In this document: positions 56,312 through 64,000 of the stretch, in pieces
Position numbering within the stretch: the first letter of the stretch is position 1
Layout of the letters: each line of letters starts with the position of its first letter
From: an uncultured Pelagibacteraceae bacterium
GTDB lineage: Bacteria; Pseudomonadota; Alphaproteobacteria; Pelagibacterales; Pelagibacteraceae
NCBI GenBank assembly: GCA_902556505.1
Contig: CACDWM010000001.1
Span: forward strand, 108,223-172,222
Reading direction: 5' to 3'
Length of the DNA: 64,000 nt
Program-made: the position numbers and the translations under genes
Notes under the pieces: generated by a model
What the model was told of the DNA's origin: nothing
Databases searched by the model: none
The model's input: only the letters and a program-made list of their open reading frames with translations

Positions 56312-58503
56312 TATTTACTCATATAGTTTGTAAGCCAACTTTTATTAGAAGTTGATAATTCGTCAATTGTAACTTTTGTCTTATCATTAATATATAGTTC
56401 ATTTTCATTAATTGTACCAAGTTCATCGAAATGGACTGCATTTTTATGCAATATATCAGCTACTTTTTTAAAATCTTTTTTGTTTATTTCTATAATATAT
56501 CTACCTTGATCCTCAGCAAAAAAGTATTCAATTTCATTAATTAGATATTTGGGTTTTTTAATATGTATTCCTTTTTTTCCTTTAATGCACATTTTTGATA
56601 CCGCAGTAATTATGCCTCCTAAAGAAACGTCATGAGCACTTTTTATTAAATTATTATCAATCAATTTGAGTAAAGTTTCTCCATTATTTTTTTCATTAAA
56701 TAGATTTACCTCGGGCGGAGGTCCATTTTTTTCATCTAAAATATTTCTTGCAAATAAACTTTGATCAATATGTCCTTCGGTTTTTCCAATCACTAAGACT
56801 AAATTATCAACTTCTTTAAAATCCATAGTGATCATATTCTTATAATCCTTGATTAACCCAACTCCACCAATTGCAGGCGTAGGTTTTATACCTTCCTCTT
56901 TTGTTTGGTTGTAGAAAGATACATTTCCAGAAACTACTGGGAATTTTAAATATTCGCTCGCTTCACCAATACCTTGAACACATTCAACAAACTCACCCAT
57001 GTTTTCTTCATTTTCAGGACTACCAAAATTTAAACAATTCGTGATAGCAATTGGTTTTGCGCCAACAGATATAAGATTTCTAAAACTTTCACAAACCACT
57101 TGCTTTCCACCAGTTAAAGGGTGAGCCCAACAATAAACTGCAGAGGAATCTACTGAAGCAGCAACTGCTTTATCTGTACCATGAACTCTTACAACTCCCG
57201 CATCTCCGCCTGGTTTCTGTATAGTGTCTCCCATTACAGTATGATCATATTGTTGCCAAATCCATTCTTTGCTGCACACATTTGGATTTGCTAAAATTTT
57301 TTTTAAAACATCAATAATTTTTAAATGCTTAAGATCTTCTTTTTTAATTTTATTTTTTTTAGGTAACTTTGCTTTTTTCCATTTTCGATCATACATAGGA
57401 GAGTTTTCAACCAATGTATTTACAGGTATGTCTGCAACTTTTTCTTCATCAAAAAAAAGTTCTATTTTTTTTGACTTAGTAGTTTTTCCAATTACCGCAA
57501 AATCTAAATTCCATTTATCAAATATTTTTTTTGCTTGTTCTTCTTTACCGTTTTCTAAAACAATCAACATTCTTTCTTGACTCTCAGAGAGCATAATTTC
57601 GTATGGTGTCATTTTGGTTTCTCTGCATGGTACTTTATTTAAATTAATTTCAATTCCGAGGTTTCCTTTTGAAGCCATTTCAATACTTGAAGAAGTTAAT
57701 CCTGCAGCACCCATATCTTGAATGGCTATAATTGAGTCTCCAGCCATTAGCTCTAAACAAGCTTCAAGCAAAAGTTTCTCAGTAAACGGATCTCCAACTT
57801 GAACTGTTGGTTTCTTTTCCTCGATTTTTTCATCAAAACTAGCTGAAGCCATACTTGCACCATGTATTCCATCTCTCCCGGTTTTAGATCCAACATAAAT
57901 CACAGGCTTATTTAAGCCAGCAGCTTTAGAATAAAAAATCTTATCTTTATTGACTAATCCCAATGTCATAGCGTTAACCAAAATATTTCCGTTATACGAG
58001 CTATCAAAGCTTGTTTGGCCAGCGATTGTTGGAACACCCATGCAGTTTCCATAACCGCCTATGCCGTGAACAACACCTCTTAATAAATTTTTTGTTTTTT
58101 TATTTTGTGGCGATCCAAAATGAATAGAGTTTAAGTTAGCTATTGGTCTTGCACCCATTGTAAATACATCTCTCATAATTCCTCCAACACCGGTAGCAGC
58201 ACCTTGATAAGGTTCAATAAATGATGGATGATTGTGACTTTCAATTTTAAATACTATTGCATCATTATCCTCAATATCGATAACACCTGCGTTTTCACCA
58301 GGACCTTGGATAACTTTCTTTCCTTTAGTAGGTAGCTTCTTTAAATGTAATCTTGATGACTTATAAGAACAATGTTCATTCCACATTGCAGAAAAAATAC
58401 CTAGTTCTGTGATATTAGGAGTTCTCTTTAATAGCTCACAAATTTTAGCGTATTCATCTTTCTTTAAACCGTGATCAACTGCTACTTGTTCGTTTACAAT
58501 CAT
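56311..58503 (-). CDS. purL: Phosphoribosylformylglycinamidine synthase, small-type PurL
   Basis: A 730-residue small-form PurL, the ATP-binding synthase subunit converting FGAR to FGAM in purine synthesis. EHCSYKSSRLHLKKLPT near residue 43, ESHNHPSFIEPYQGAATGVGGI near 93, DMGAAGLTSSSIEMA near 265 and DAGVVRVHG near 430 are standard. It needs PurQ for glutamine hydrolysis and PurS for assembly, and both genes precede it in the operon. Its start overlaps purQ by four bases. Confidence 0.97.
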   Translation of the reverse strand: MIVNEQVAVDHGLKKDEYAKICELLKRTPNITELGIFSAMWNEHCSYKSSRLHLKKLPTKGKKVIQGPGENAGVIDIEDNDAIVFKIESHNHPSFIEPYQGAATGVGGIMRDVFTMGARPIANLNSIHFGSPQNKKTKNLLRGVVHGIGGYGNCMGVPTIAGQTSFDSSYNGNILVNAMTLGLVNKDKIFYSKAAGLNKPVIYVGSKTGRDGIHGASMASASFDEKIEEKKPTVQVGDPFTEKLLLEACLELMAGDSIIAIQDMGAAGLTSSSIEMASKGNLGIEINLNKVPCRETKMTPYEIMLSESQERMLIVLENGKEEQAKKIFDKWNLDFAVIGKTTKSKKIELFFDEEKVADIPVNTLVENSPMYDRKWKKAKLPKKNKIKKEDLKHLKIIDVLKKILANPNVCSKEWIWQQYDHTVMGDTIQKPGGDAGVVRVHGTDKAVAASVDSSAVYCWAHPLTGGKQVVCESFRNLISVGAKPIAITNCLNFGSPENEENMGEFVECVQGIGEASEYLKFPVVSGNVSFYNQTKEEGIKPTPAIGGVGLIKDYKNMITMDFKEVDNLVLVIGKTEGHIDQSLFARNILDEKNGPPPEVNLFNEKNNGETLLKLIDNNLIKSAHDVSLGGIITAVSKMCIKGKKGIHIKKPKYLINEIEYFFAEDQGRYIIEINKKDFKKVADILHKNAVHFDELGTINENELYINDKTKVTIDELSTSNKSWLTNYMSK

Positions 58504-59183
58504 TTTAAGTTATTTATTAAGTTTTTAAAAAATAATGATCCATCTTCACCAGATAAAGATGTATCAATCATTCTTTCAGGGTGGGGCATCATTCCTAGAA
58601 CATTTTTTTCTTTATTAAATATACCTGCAATATTTTTTAAGGATCCATTAGGATTAAATTGATCTTCTATTTTTCCATTTTCATCGCAATAGTTAATAGC
58701 TATTTGATTATTGTCCTCAATTTCTTTTAATTGATCATTAGTACAAAAATAATTTCCTTCATTATGAGCTATATGAAATTCTAAAACTTCATTATCAACA
58801 TTTTTAAAATATTTATTTTTTTTATCGTTAATTTTTACGAAAACATTTTTACAAATAAATTCTAAATATTTGTTTCTAAGCAAAACACCTGGAACCAAAC
58901 CAGTTTCTACTAATATTTGAAATCCATTACAGATACCCATAACCATACCTCCTGAATTTGCAAAATTAATTACTGACTGCATTATTTTTGATTTAGATGC
59001 CATACTTCCACATCTTAAGTAGTCCCCATATGAAAATCCACCTGGTAATACAACTAAATCACTTTTTGGTAATTCAGCATCTGCATGCCAAACCATTTTA
59101 TTTTTGAACCCAAATTTTTTTAGAGCAACATCCATATCTCTGTCGCAATTTGAACCAGGAAAAGTAATAACTGATGATTTCAT
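58500..59183 (-). CDS. purQ: Phosphoribosylformylglycinamidine synthase, glutaminase subunit PurQ
   Basis: A 227-residue class I glutamine amidotransferase feeding ammonia to PurL. The nucleophilic cysteine is in VMGICNGFQ near residue 84-90, LPGGFSYGDYLRCG near 46-59 forms the oxyanion region, and the His-x-Glu dyad is in MMPHPER near 200. It lies between purS and purL, with a four-base overlap with purL and three bases to purS. Confidence 0.96.
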   Translation of the reverse strand: MKSSVITFPGSNCDRDMDVALKKFGFKNKMVWHADAELPKSDLVVLPGGFSYGDYLRCGSMASKSKIMQSVINFANSGGMVMGICNGFQILVETGLVPGVLLRNKYLEFICKNVFVKINDKKNKYFKNVDNEVLEFHIAHNEGNYFCTNDQLKEIEDNNQIAINYCDENGKIEDQFNPNGSLKNIAGIFNKEKNVLGMMPHPERMIDTSLSGEDGSLFFKNLINNLK

Positions 59184-59186
59184 TAA

Positions 59187-59429
59187 TTACTTTGGATCAA
59201 TAATTTTATAATTTTCTATTACAAGATTTGCCAAAAGTTTTTTACACATTTCTTCAACTTTTGCTTTTGCTTTGTCGTTATCAGTTTCTTTAGTGTCTAT
59301 TTCAAAATACTTCCCTTGTCTTACTTCATTTACATCATTGAAACCCATTCCATCCAAAGTTTGATGAATGACTTTTCCTTGTGGATCAAGTACATCTTTT
59401 TTTAAAGTAATGATTACTGAAATTTTCAT
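59187..59429 (-). CDS. purS: Phosphoribosylformylglycinamidine synthase subunit PurS
   Basis: An 80-residue subunit that bridges PurL and PurQ. The opening of the form KDVLDPQGKVIHQTLDGMGF and the VNEVRQGKYFEI strand are the PurS signature. Its start overlaps purC by four bases. The set S-Q-L confirms the three-subunit form of the enzyme, as in Gram-positives and alphaproteobacteria. Confidence 0.95.
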   Translation of the reverse strand: MKISVIITLKKDVLDPQGKVIHQTLDGMGFNDVNEVRQGKYFEIDTKETDNDKAKAKVEEMCKKLLANLVIENYKIIDPK

Positions 59430-60211
59430 TTTTTTTTTCTTTTTACGGATGACAATTGGGTGACATTAACAGCAGAAACATTTGATTGCTCATGAAGTAT
59501 CCCAAGTCTTTTTGCAACTTCAGTATACGCAGGAATAAGATCACCTAAATCTTTTCTAAATCTGTCTTTATCAAGTTTTTTATCTGTTAAAGTATCCCAT
59601 AATCTGCATGTGTCAGGGCTTATCTCATCAGCTAATATTATCTTAGTTTTTTCACTTTCATGAGTGAATCCAAATTCAACTTTAAAATCTACTAATTTTA
59701 TTCCGACACCTCTAAACATTCCTAGTAAAAAATCATTTAATCTAGATAGATTTTCATCTATCCAATCAAGCTGCATTACGTTAAGCCAATTAAAAGTTAA
59801 AATATGCTCACGACTAATTATTGGATCTCCAAGCTTATCATCTTTTAGACAGTATTCTATTAATGGTCTTTCAAGAACAGTTCCTTCCTCGATACCCAAT
59901 CTTTTAGTTAATGATCCAGTTGCAATATTTCTTACTATAAATTCTATTGGTATTATATCAACTAGCTTAACTAATTGTTCTCTCATATTAATTCTTTTTA
60001 CTAAATGATTTTTAATTCCAACTTCAGATAAATTTGAGAGTATATGTTCAGATATTCTATTATTTAGAACGCCTTTACCTTCAATGGTAGTTTTTTTTTG
60101 ATTATTGAATGCAGTTGCATCATCTTTAAAATATTGGATAACTAAATTTTTATCACTTGTTGCATAAATGATTTTTGCTTTGCCTTCGTATAATTTTTTC
60201 CCTTTTTTCAT
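59426..60211 (-). CDS. purC: Phosphoribosylaminoimidazole-succinocarboxamide synthase
   Basis: A 261-residue SAICAR synthetase. LYEGKAKIIYATSDKNLVIQYFKD near the start is the ATP-binding loop, RNIATGSLTKRLGIEEG near residue 95 and LVDFKVEFGF near 170 are family motifs, and ILADEISPDTCRLWD near 190 closes the active site. It sits in the pur operon, one base overlapping purB and four overlapping purS. Confidence 0.97.
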   Translation of the reverse strand: MKKGKKLYEGKAKIIYATSDKNLVIQYFKDDATAFNNQKKTTIEGKGVLNNRISEHILSNLSEVGIKNHLVKRINMREQLVKLVDIIPIEFIVRNIATGSLTKRLGIEEGTVLERPLIEYCLKDDKLGDPIISREHILTFNWLNVMQLDWIDENLSRLNDFLLGMFRGVGIKLVDFKVEFGFTHESEKTKIILADEISPDTCRLWDTLTDKKLDKDRFRKDLGDLIPAYTEVAKRLGILHEQSNVSAVNVTQLSSVKRKKK

Positions 60212-61503
60212 TATTTAAAAACTCTTCTAAAGATAAAATTTACATTTTTAAAGTGTTTAGAATAATTAAATATAGATTTTAGTTTTTTTGGGGAAATTTT
60301 ACTCATTATAAATTTATCAGATGAAATTACGTCAATTAAGTTTAAATTTTCTGCAAAACATTTTTTTGCATAAGATTGAACTAATTTATAAGATTTTTCT
60401 CTGCTTAGTCCTGTTTTAGTTAATTCCAACATAACTTCTTGAGAAAAAATTAAACCTTTTGTTAAATTTAAGTTTTCAAGCATTTTTTTAGGATAGACAA
60501 TCATGTTATCTAAAATACTGGCAAGTCTAACTAATGCAAAATCAGTTGTTATATTAGCATCTGGTCCGATATTTCTTTCAACACTTGAATGAGAAATATC
60601 TCTTTCATGCCAAAGAGCTATGTTTTCAAGTGCTGGCACAACCGAACTTCTAACCATTCGAGCTAAACCAGAAAGATTCTCACTTAAGATAGGATTTTTT
60701 TTATGAGGCATTGCAGAGGATCCTTTTTGATTTTTAGAAAAATATTCTTGTAGTTCATAAACTTCAGTTCTTTGAAGATGCCTTATTTCAATTGCTACTC
60801 TTTCAATAGATCCAGCAATAATACCTAAAACAGAAAAATAAAATGCATGTCTATCTCTTGGAATTACTTGTGTAGAAATTGGTTCAACTTTTAAACCTAA
60901 TTTTTTTGCCACATGTTTTTCAACATTTGGATTAATATTAGCAAATGTTCCAACAGCGCCAGATATTGCACATGTTGACACTTCATCGATAGCATTTTTC
61001 AATCTATTTCTGTTTCTTTTAAATTCTTCGTAAAACGAAGCCAATTTTAATCCAAAAGTAATTGGCTCAGCATGGATACCGTGGCTTCTTCCCATACAAG
61101 GAGTAAATTTATATTTTTTTGCCTGTCTTTTTAAAACTTTTAAAATTTGTTCAATATCTTTTAAAATAATTTTACCTGATTGCACCATTTGAATATTAAA
61201 ACTAGTATCCAAAACATCAGATGAAGTCATGCCTTGATGTAGATACCTAGCTTTAATTCCTGCTTTTTCAGTGACCGAAGTTAGAAATGCTATTACATCA
61301 TGTTTTACTTCAGATTCTATTTTATGAATTCTACTTACATTAATTTTAGCTTTTTTTCTCACAACTGAACCAACACCTCTTGGAATTTGACCAAGTTTTT
61401 CCATTGCCTCAGCAGCCGCAACCTCAACATCTAACCAGATTTTGTATTTATTTTCTTCTGACCAAATATCAGTTAATTTTTTTCGCGAGTATCTTTTAAT
61501 CAT
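60211..61503 (-). CDS. purB: Adenylosuccinate lyase
   Basis: A 430-residue fumarase/aspartase-superfamily lyase used twice in purine synthesis. The signature loop GSSAMPHKKNPI is near residue 260-271, GMTSSDVLDT near 85 and GRSHGIHAEPITFG near 138 carry catalytic residues. It forms SAICAR cleavage partner to the purC product directly downstream. Three bases separate it from map. Confidence 0.96.
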   Translation of the reverse strand: MIKRYSRKKLTDIWSEENKYKIWLDVEVAAAEAMEKLGQIPRGVGSVVRKKAKINVSRIHKIESEVKHDVIAFLTSVTEKAGIKARYLHQGMTSSDVLDTSFNIQMVQSGKIILKDIEQILKVLKRQAKKYKFTPCMGRSHGIHAEPITFGLKLASFYEEFKRNRNRLKNAIDEVSTCAISGAVGTFANINPNVEKHVAKKLGLKVEPISTQVIPRDRHAFYFSVLGIIAGSIERVAIEIRHLQRTEVYELQEYFSKNQKGSSAMPHKKNPILSENLSGLARMVRSSVVPALENIALWHERDISHSSVERNIGPDANITTDFALVRLASILDNMIVYPKKMLENLNLTKGLIFSQEVMLELTKTGLSREKSYKLVQSYAKKCFAENLNLIDVISSDKFIMSKISPKKLKSIFNYSKHFKNVNFIFRRVFK

Positions 61504-61506
61504 TAA

Positions 61507-62277
61507 TTATAAGTATGGAGGCTTTGCATAACCTTTAGCAGATTCTGTAAAGATTTCATAACCATTTTCAGTAATTCCTAACGTGTGTTCAAATTGTGCT
61601 GATAAAGATTTGTCTTTTGTAACAGCAGTCCAACCATCATTCAACATTTTAACATCATATTTACCAGAATTAATCATTGGTTCTATAGTAAATGTCATTC
61701 CAGGACTTAGTTCCATGCCAGAATTTTTATTTCCATAATGCAGAATATTCGGTGGCTCATGAAAAGTTGTACTAATTCCATGACCACAAAAATCTCTAAC
61801 TACTGAAAAACCTTTTTCTTCTACAAAAGATTGTATCTCATAACCAATATCTCCTAATTTAATCCCAGGTCTTAAAATTCTAATTGCTCTCATCATAGAT
61901 TCGTAAGTTGTTTCAATAAGATTATTTAACTTTACTGGAGTTTTTCCAATGCAAAACATTCTGCTTGTATCACCATAATGCTCATCGACTATTGCTGTCA
62001 CATCAACATTTACAGCGTCACCTTCTTGTAAAATTCTATCAGACGGTATTCCATGACACACAACGTGGTTTAAAGATGTACATAAAGATTTTGTAAAGCC
62101 TCTATAGTATAGTGGGGCAGAGTAGCCACCATTATCTCTAATAAATTCATATCCTAACTTATCAATATATTCGGTTGAGACACCTTCTTTAATATTTTCA
62201 GTTAGCATATCTAAGGTTCTAGCAGCCAAGTTTCCTGCAATTTTCATTTTTTCAAATTTTTCTTTATAATCAGTCAT
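61507..62277 (-). CDS. map: Methionine aminopeptidase, type I
   Basis: A 256-residue enzyme that removes the initiator methionine from new proteins. The metal ligands are visible: the two aspartates in VDVTAIVDEHYGD near 101-111, the histidine in CGHGISTTFHEPPN near 170, FTIEPM and SAQFEHT near the C-terminus. There is no N-terminal extension. Its start overlaps sfsA by eight bases. Confidence 0.95.
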   Translation of the reverse strand: MTDYKEKFEKMKIAGNLAARTLDMLTENIKEGVSTEYIDKLGYEFIRDNGGYSAPLYYRGFTKSLCTSLNHVVCHGIPSDRILQEGDAVNVDVTAIVDEHYGDTSRMFCIGKTPVKLNNLIETTYESMMRAIRILRPGIKLGDIGYEIQSFVEEKGFSVVRDFCGHGISTTFHEPPNILHYGNKNSGMELSPGMTFTIEPMINSGKYDVKMLNDGWTAVTKDKSLSAQFEHTLGITENGYEIFTESAKGYAKPPYL

Positions 62278-62968
62278 CTATAATTTTTAATTTTTTATCT
62301 ATAAAAATTTTTTTAGAACTTATATCACATCTATACGCTAAAAAATTAACACCAGCTTTTTTAGCAATCAAATAGGTATTATAATATTCTTCATCTATAT
62401 CTTTAGCTATTTTAAAATATTTCATATTTTGAATTTGAACTAAAAATATTAAGTATGTTTTATAACTTTTTTTTATGGCATCAATAAGGGTTAATAAATG
62501 CTTAATTCCTCTTTCTGTTGGCGCATCTGGAAATTCAGCGGTATCTTTATTTCTAAATAAAGTAACATTTTTGACCTCAACAAAGGTTTTTTGACTTTTT
62601 TTTTCTAATAAAAAGTCAAATCTTGTATCTTTATTAAAAAAAACCTCGGGCTTGATAACATCATTATTTTTGAGTTCGTTCACTAAATTATTTTTTAGAC
62701 CATGCTCAACTATTCTATTGGCCATGTGAGTATTTACACCTACTAAATTATTTCTAGACTTAATAATCTCTAATCCATATTTAAGCTTTCGTTTTGGATC
62801 ATTATTAGGAAGCAAGTAAACCTCATTTCCTTCATCTAACAAACCTTTCATTGATCCTGTGTTAGGACAGTGTGCTGTGACAATTTCTTTACCTAGCTGC
62901 ACATCAGTGAAAAACCTTTTATAACGTTTGATTAGTTTGCCTTTTACTAAAGACTTGGTAAATTCCAT
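62270..62968 (-). CDS. sfsA: SfsA family protein (putative DNA/RNA nuclease)
   Basis: A 232-residue SfsA homologue: GKLIKRYKRFFTDVQL near the start, the AHCPNTGSMKGL motif near residue 32-43, DFLLEKK near 120 and VEVKNVTLFRN near 131 which resembles a PD-(D/E)xK-type site, plus FPDAPTERGIKHL near 147. The E. coli protein was named for sugar-fermentation stimulation; nuclease activity has been suggested from structure. It is first in a nine-gene leftward run and its ATG lies 20 bases from the divergent gene. Confidence 0.9.
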   Translation of the reverse strand: MEFTKSLVKGKLIKRYKRFFTDVQLGKEIVTAHCPNTGSMKGLLDEGNEVYLLPNNDPKRKLKYGLEIIKSRNNLVGVNTHMANRIVEHGLKNNLVNELKNNDVIKPEVFFNKDTRFDFLLEKKSQKTFVEVKNVTLFRNKDTAEFPDAPTERGIKHLLTLIDAIKKSYKTYLIFLVQIQNMKYFKIAKDIDEEYYNTYLIAKKAGVNFLAYRCDISSKKIFIDKKLKIIDD

Positions 62969-62988
62969 TAGTAAATTATATATTTCAT

Positions 62989-63738
62989 ATGAATAAAAAA
63001 GTAAAAGTTAATGCTTCAATTTTAATAATAGGTAATGAAATTTTATCTGGAAGAACCCAAGATACCAATACATCTACTTTAGCAATCTGGTTAAATTCAA
63101 TCGGTGTTAATGTTGGAGAAGTTAGAGTAATACCTGATGTTGAAGATATTATTGTTGATACTTTAAATTTACTTAGGTCAACATATGATTACGTTTTTAC
63201 AACTGGTGGTATTGGTCCAACACATGATGATATTACAGCTCAGTCAGTATCAAAGGCTTTTGGAATAAAATACGAAGTCCACAAGGAAGCTTTTAAAATT
63301 TTAGAAAAATATTATCAACCAGGTGAATTTAATGATGGGAGGCAAAAAATGGCATGGATGCCAGAGAAGGCAAAATTAATTTTAAATCCAACAAGTGGTG
63401 CCCCAGGATTTAATGTTGAAAATGTTTTTTCTTTACCTGGCGTTCCTTCTATTTTGAAATCTATGTTAGGTGGTTTAACAAATAAAATTGTTGGTGGAGA
63501 ACCAATTAAAAGTCTTACAATAAGTTTAAAAACAGTAGAAAGTGAAATAGCAAACTCTTTAACTAAAGTACAAAATGATAATAAGGATGTTGAAATTGGT
63601 AGCTACCCATTTTTTCATGCAGGCAAATTAGGTGTTTCAATTGTAATAAGATCAGAAGATCAAAGCAAAATTGATAATTGTAATTCTCAAATTTTAAAAT
63701 TTGTAAATGATAAAAATATTGAGGTTGTAGATAGATAA
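62989..63738 (+). CDS. Molybdopterin-binding domain protein (CinA N-terminal type)
   Basis: A 249-residue protein with one MoaB/MogA-like domain (about residues 8-170), as in the N-terminal half of CinA and in COG1058 stand-alone proteins. IIGNEILSGRTQDTN near residue 13 and FTTGGIGPTHDDITAQSV near 67-84 are characteristic. The C-terminal CinA amidohydrolase domain (NMN deamidase) is missing. ADP-ribose pyrophosphatase activity is known for CinA-type domains, so a nucleotide-hydrolase role is possible. Its stop overlaps the next start by one base. Confidence 0.88.
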   Translation: MNKKVKVNASILIIGNEILSGRTQDTNTSTLAIWLNSIGVNVGEVRVIPDVEDIIVDTLNLLRSTYDYVFTTGGIGPTHDDITAQSVSKAFGIKYEVHKEAFKILEKYYQPGEFNDGRQKMAWMPEKAKLILNPTSGAPGFNVENVFSLPGVPSILKSMLGGLTNKIVGGEPIKSLTISLKTVESEIANSLTKVQNDNKDVEIGSYPFFHAGKLGVSIVIRSEDQSKIDNCNSQILKFVNDKNIEVVDR

Positions 63739-64000
63739 TGTTGTATTTTGCTTATGGAAGTAATCTTCACCATTTTCAGATGAAGCGTAGATGTAAAGAT
63801 AGTATTTTTTTAAAAAAAATAAATTTAAAAGATTTTAGATTAACTTTTAGAAGCAAATATAGAGCTGCTGATATTGAACCAAAAAAAAATTCTATTGTTC
63901 CAGGCGCATTATTTGAAATTTCCAAAAGCGATGAAAAAAAATTAGATGTCTATGAAGATTTTCCAATTCTTTATAAAAAACACTATTTTTATTTCTATGG
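63738..64000 (+). CDS. Gamma-glutamylcyclotransferase-like protein, partial (3' end outside window)
   Basis: The reading frame opens at ATG 63738, which overlaps the preceding stop by one base, and stays open to the window edge, giving 87 residues. It begins MLYFAYGSNLH, the gamma-glutamylcyclotransferase/AIG2 signature in which YGSN forms the oxyproline-binding loop, and a glutamate in VYEDFP near residue 74 matches the catalytic acid position. The family degrades gamma-glutamyl peptides or acts on related amine conjugates. The rest of the protein is not visible. Confidence 0.8.
   Translation, partial: MLYFAYGSNLHHFQMKRRCKDSIFLKKINLKDFRLTFRSKYRAADIEPKKNSIVPGALFEISKSDEKKLDVYEDFPILYKKHYFYFY

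Noticed and set aside
1..64000. CRISPR array, insertion sequence or prophage
   Set aside because: No regularly spaced repeats, transposase, recombinase or phage structural genes are visible on either strand.

Overview
The window is a gene-dense, strongly A+T-rich piece of a free-living marine alphaproteobacterium of the SAR11 clade (Pelagibacterales). This reading rests on the very low G+C, protein-coding DNA running almost edge to edge with overlaps of a few bases, small proteins rich in Lys/Ile/Asn, a full taurine uptake and deamination cluster, several substrate-binding-protein transporters, and the virtual absence of regulators and mobile DNA. Identification is by gene content only; no 16S gene is present. 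No stretch above about 220 bases lacks a gene, and I see no insertion sequence, prophage, CRISPR array or integrase.

Layout. 1-10.8 kb: the edge of a helix-turn-helix protein, then a taurine block: tauA-tauB-tauC and an Ldh_2-family dehydrogenase leftward, and a class III aminotransferase, alanine dehydrogenase and a dimethylglycine-dehydrogenase-like flavoprotein rightward. Two related one-helix small proteins bracket this block. 10.9-13.1 kb: tRNA-Met(CAT) and purine salvage (gpt-like, guaC, apt). 13.1-18.2 kb: methylthioadenosine (MTA) salvage (mtnP, mtnA), a fused class II aldolase/short-chain dehydrogenase, and a fused SpeD-SpeE polyamine enzyme. 18.3-20.6 kb: an amino-acid ABC importer without its ATPase. 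20.6-23.8 kb: PhyH-like oxygenase, DUF6165, a glycosyltransferase and an AbrB-type membrane protein. 24-27 kb: tripartite tricarboxylate transporter tctCBA. 27-36 kb: mixed small operons, rpoZ, dusA and a TSUP transporter. 36-45 kb: a long charged coiled-coil protein, phosphomannomutase/phosphoglucomutase, nrdAB behind probable NrdR boxes, and the methylcitrate-cycle genes prpDBC. 45-55.7 kb: a rightward run glmU(C-terminal half)-glmS-DAHP synthase-nadE-cysS-cimA-DUF1989-trmJ-rpsD. 55.7-63 kb: a leftward nine-gene run sfsA-map-purB-purC-purS-purQ-purL-bolA-grxD. The right edge holds a molybdopterin-binding-domain protein and the start of a gamma-glutamylcyclotransferase-like gene.

How the genes fit together. 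Taurine would enter by TauABC, lose its amino group to pyruvate, and the alanine formed would be recycled by alanine dehydrogenase, releasing ammonium; the gene for the next known step (xsc) is not here. The 12.6-18.2 kb block reads as one chemical circuit: SpeD-SpeE uses S-adenosylmethionine and releases MTA, MtnP splits MTA into adenine and methylthioribose-1-phosphate, Apt reclaims adenine, MtnA isomerises the sugar, and the aldolase-dehydrogenase fusion is well placed to cleave the product to dihydroxyacetone phosphate and a thio-aldehyde and then act on the aldehyde. That is a fused version of the known DHAP shunt and is the most interesting hypothesis in the window. Hairpins follow all three substrate-binding-protein genes, suggesting a shared way of setting high binding-protein to permease ratios.
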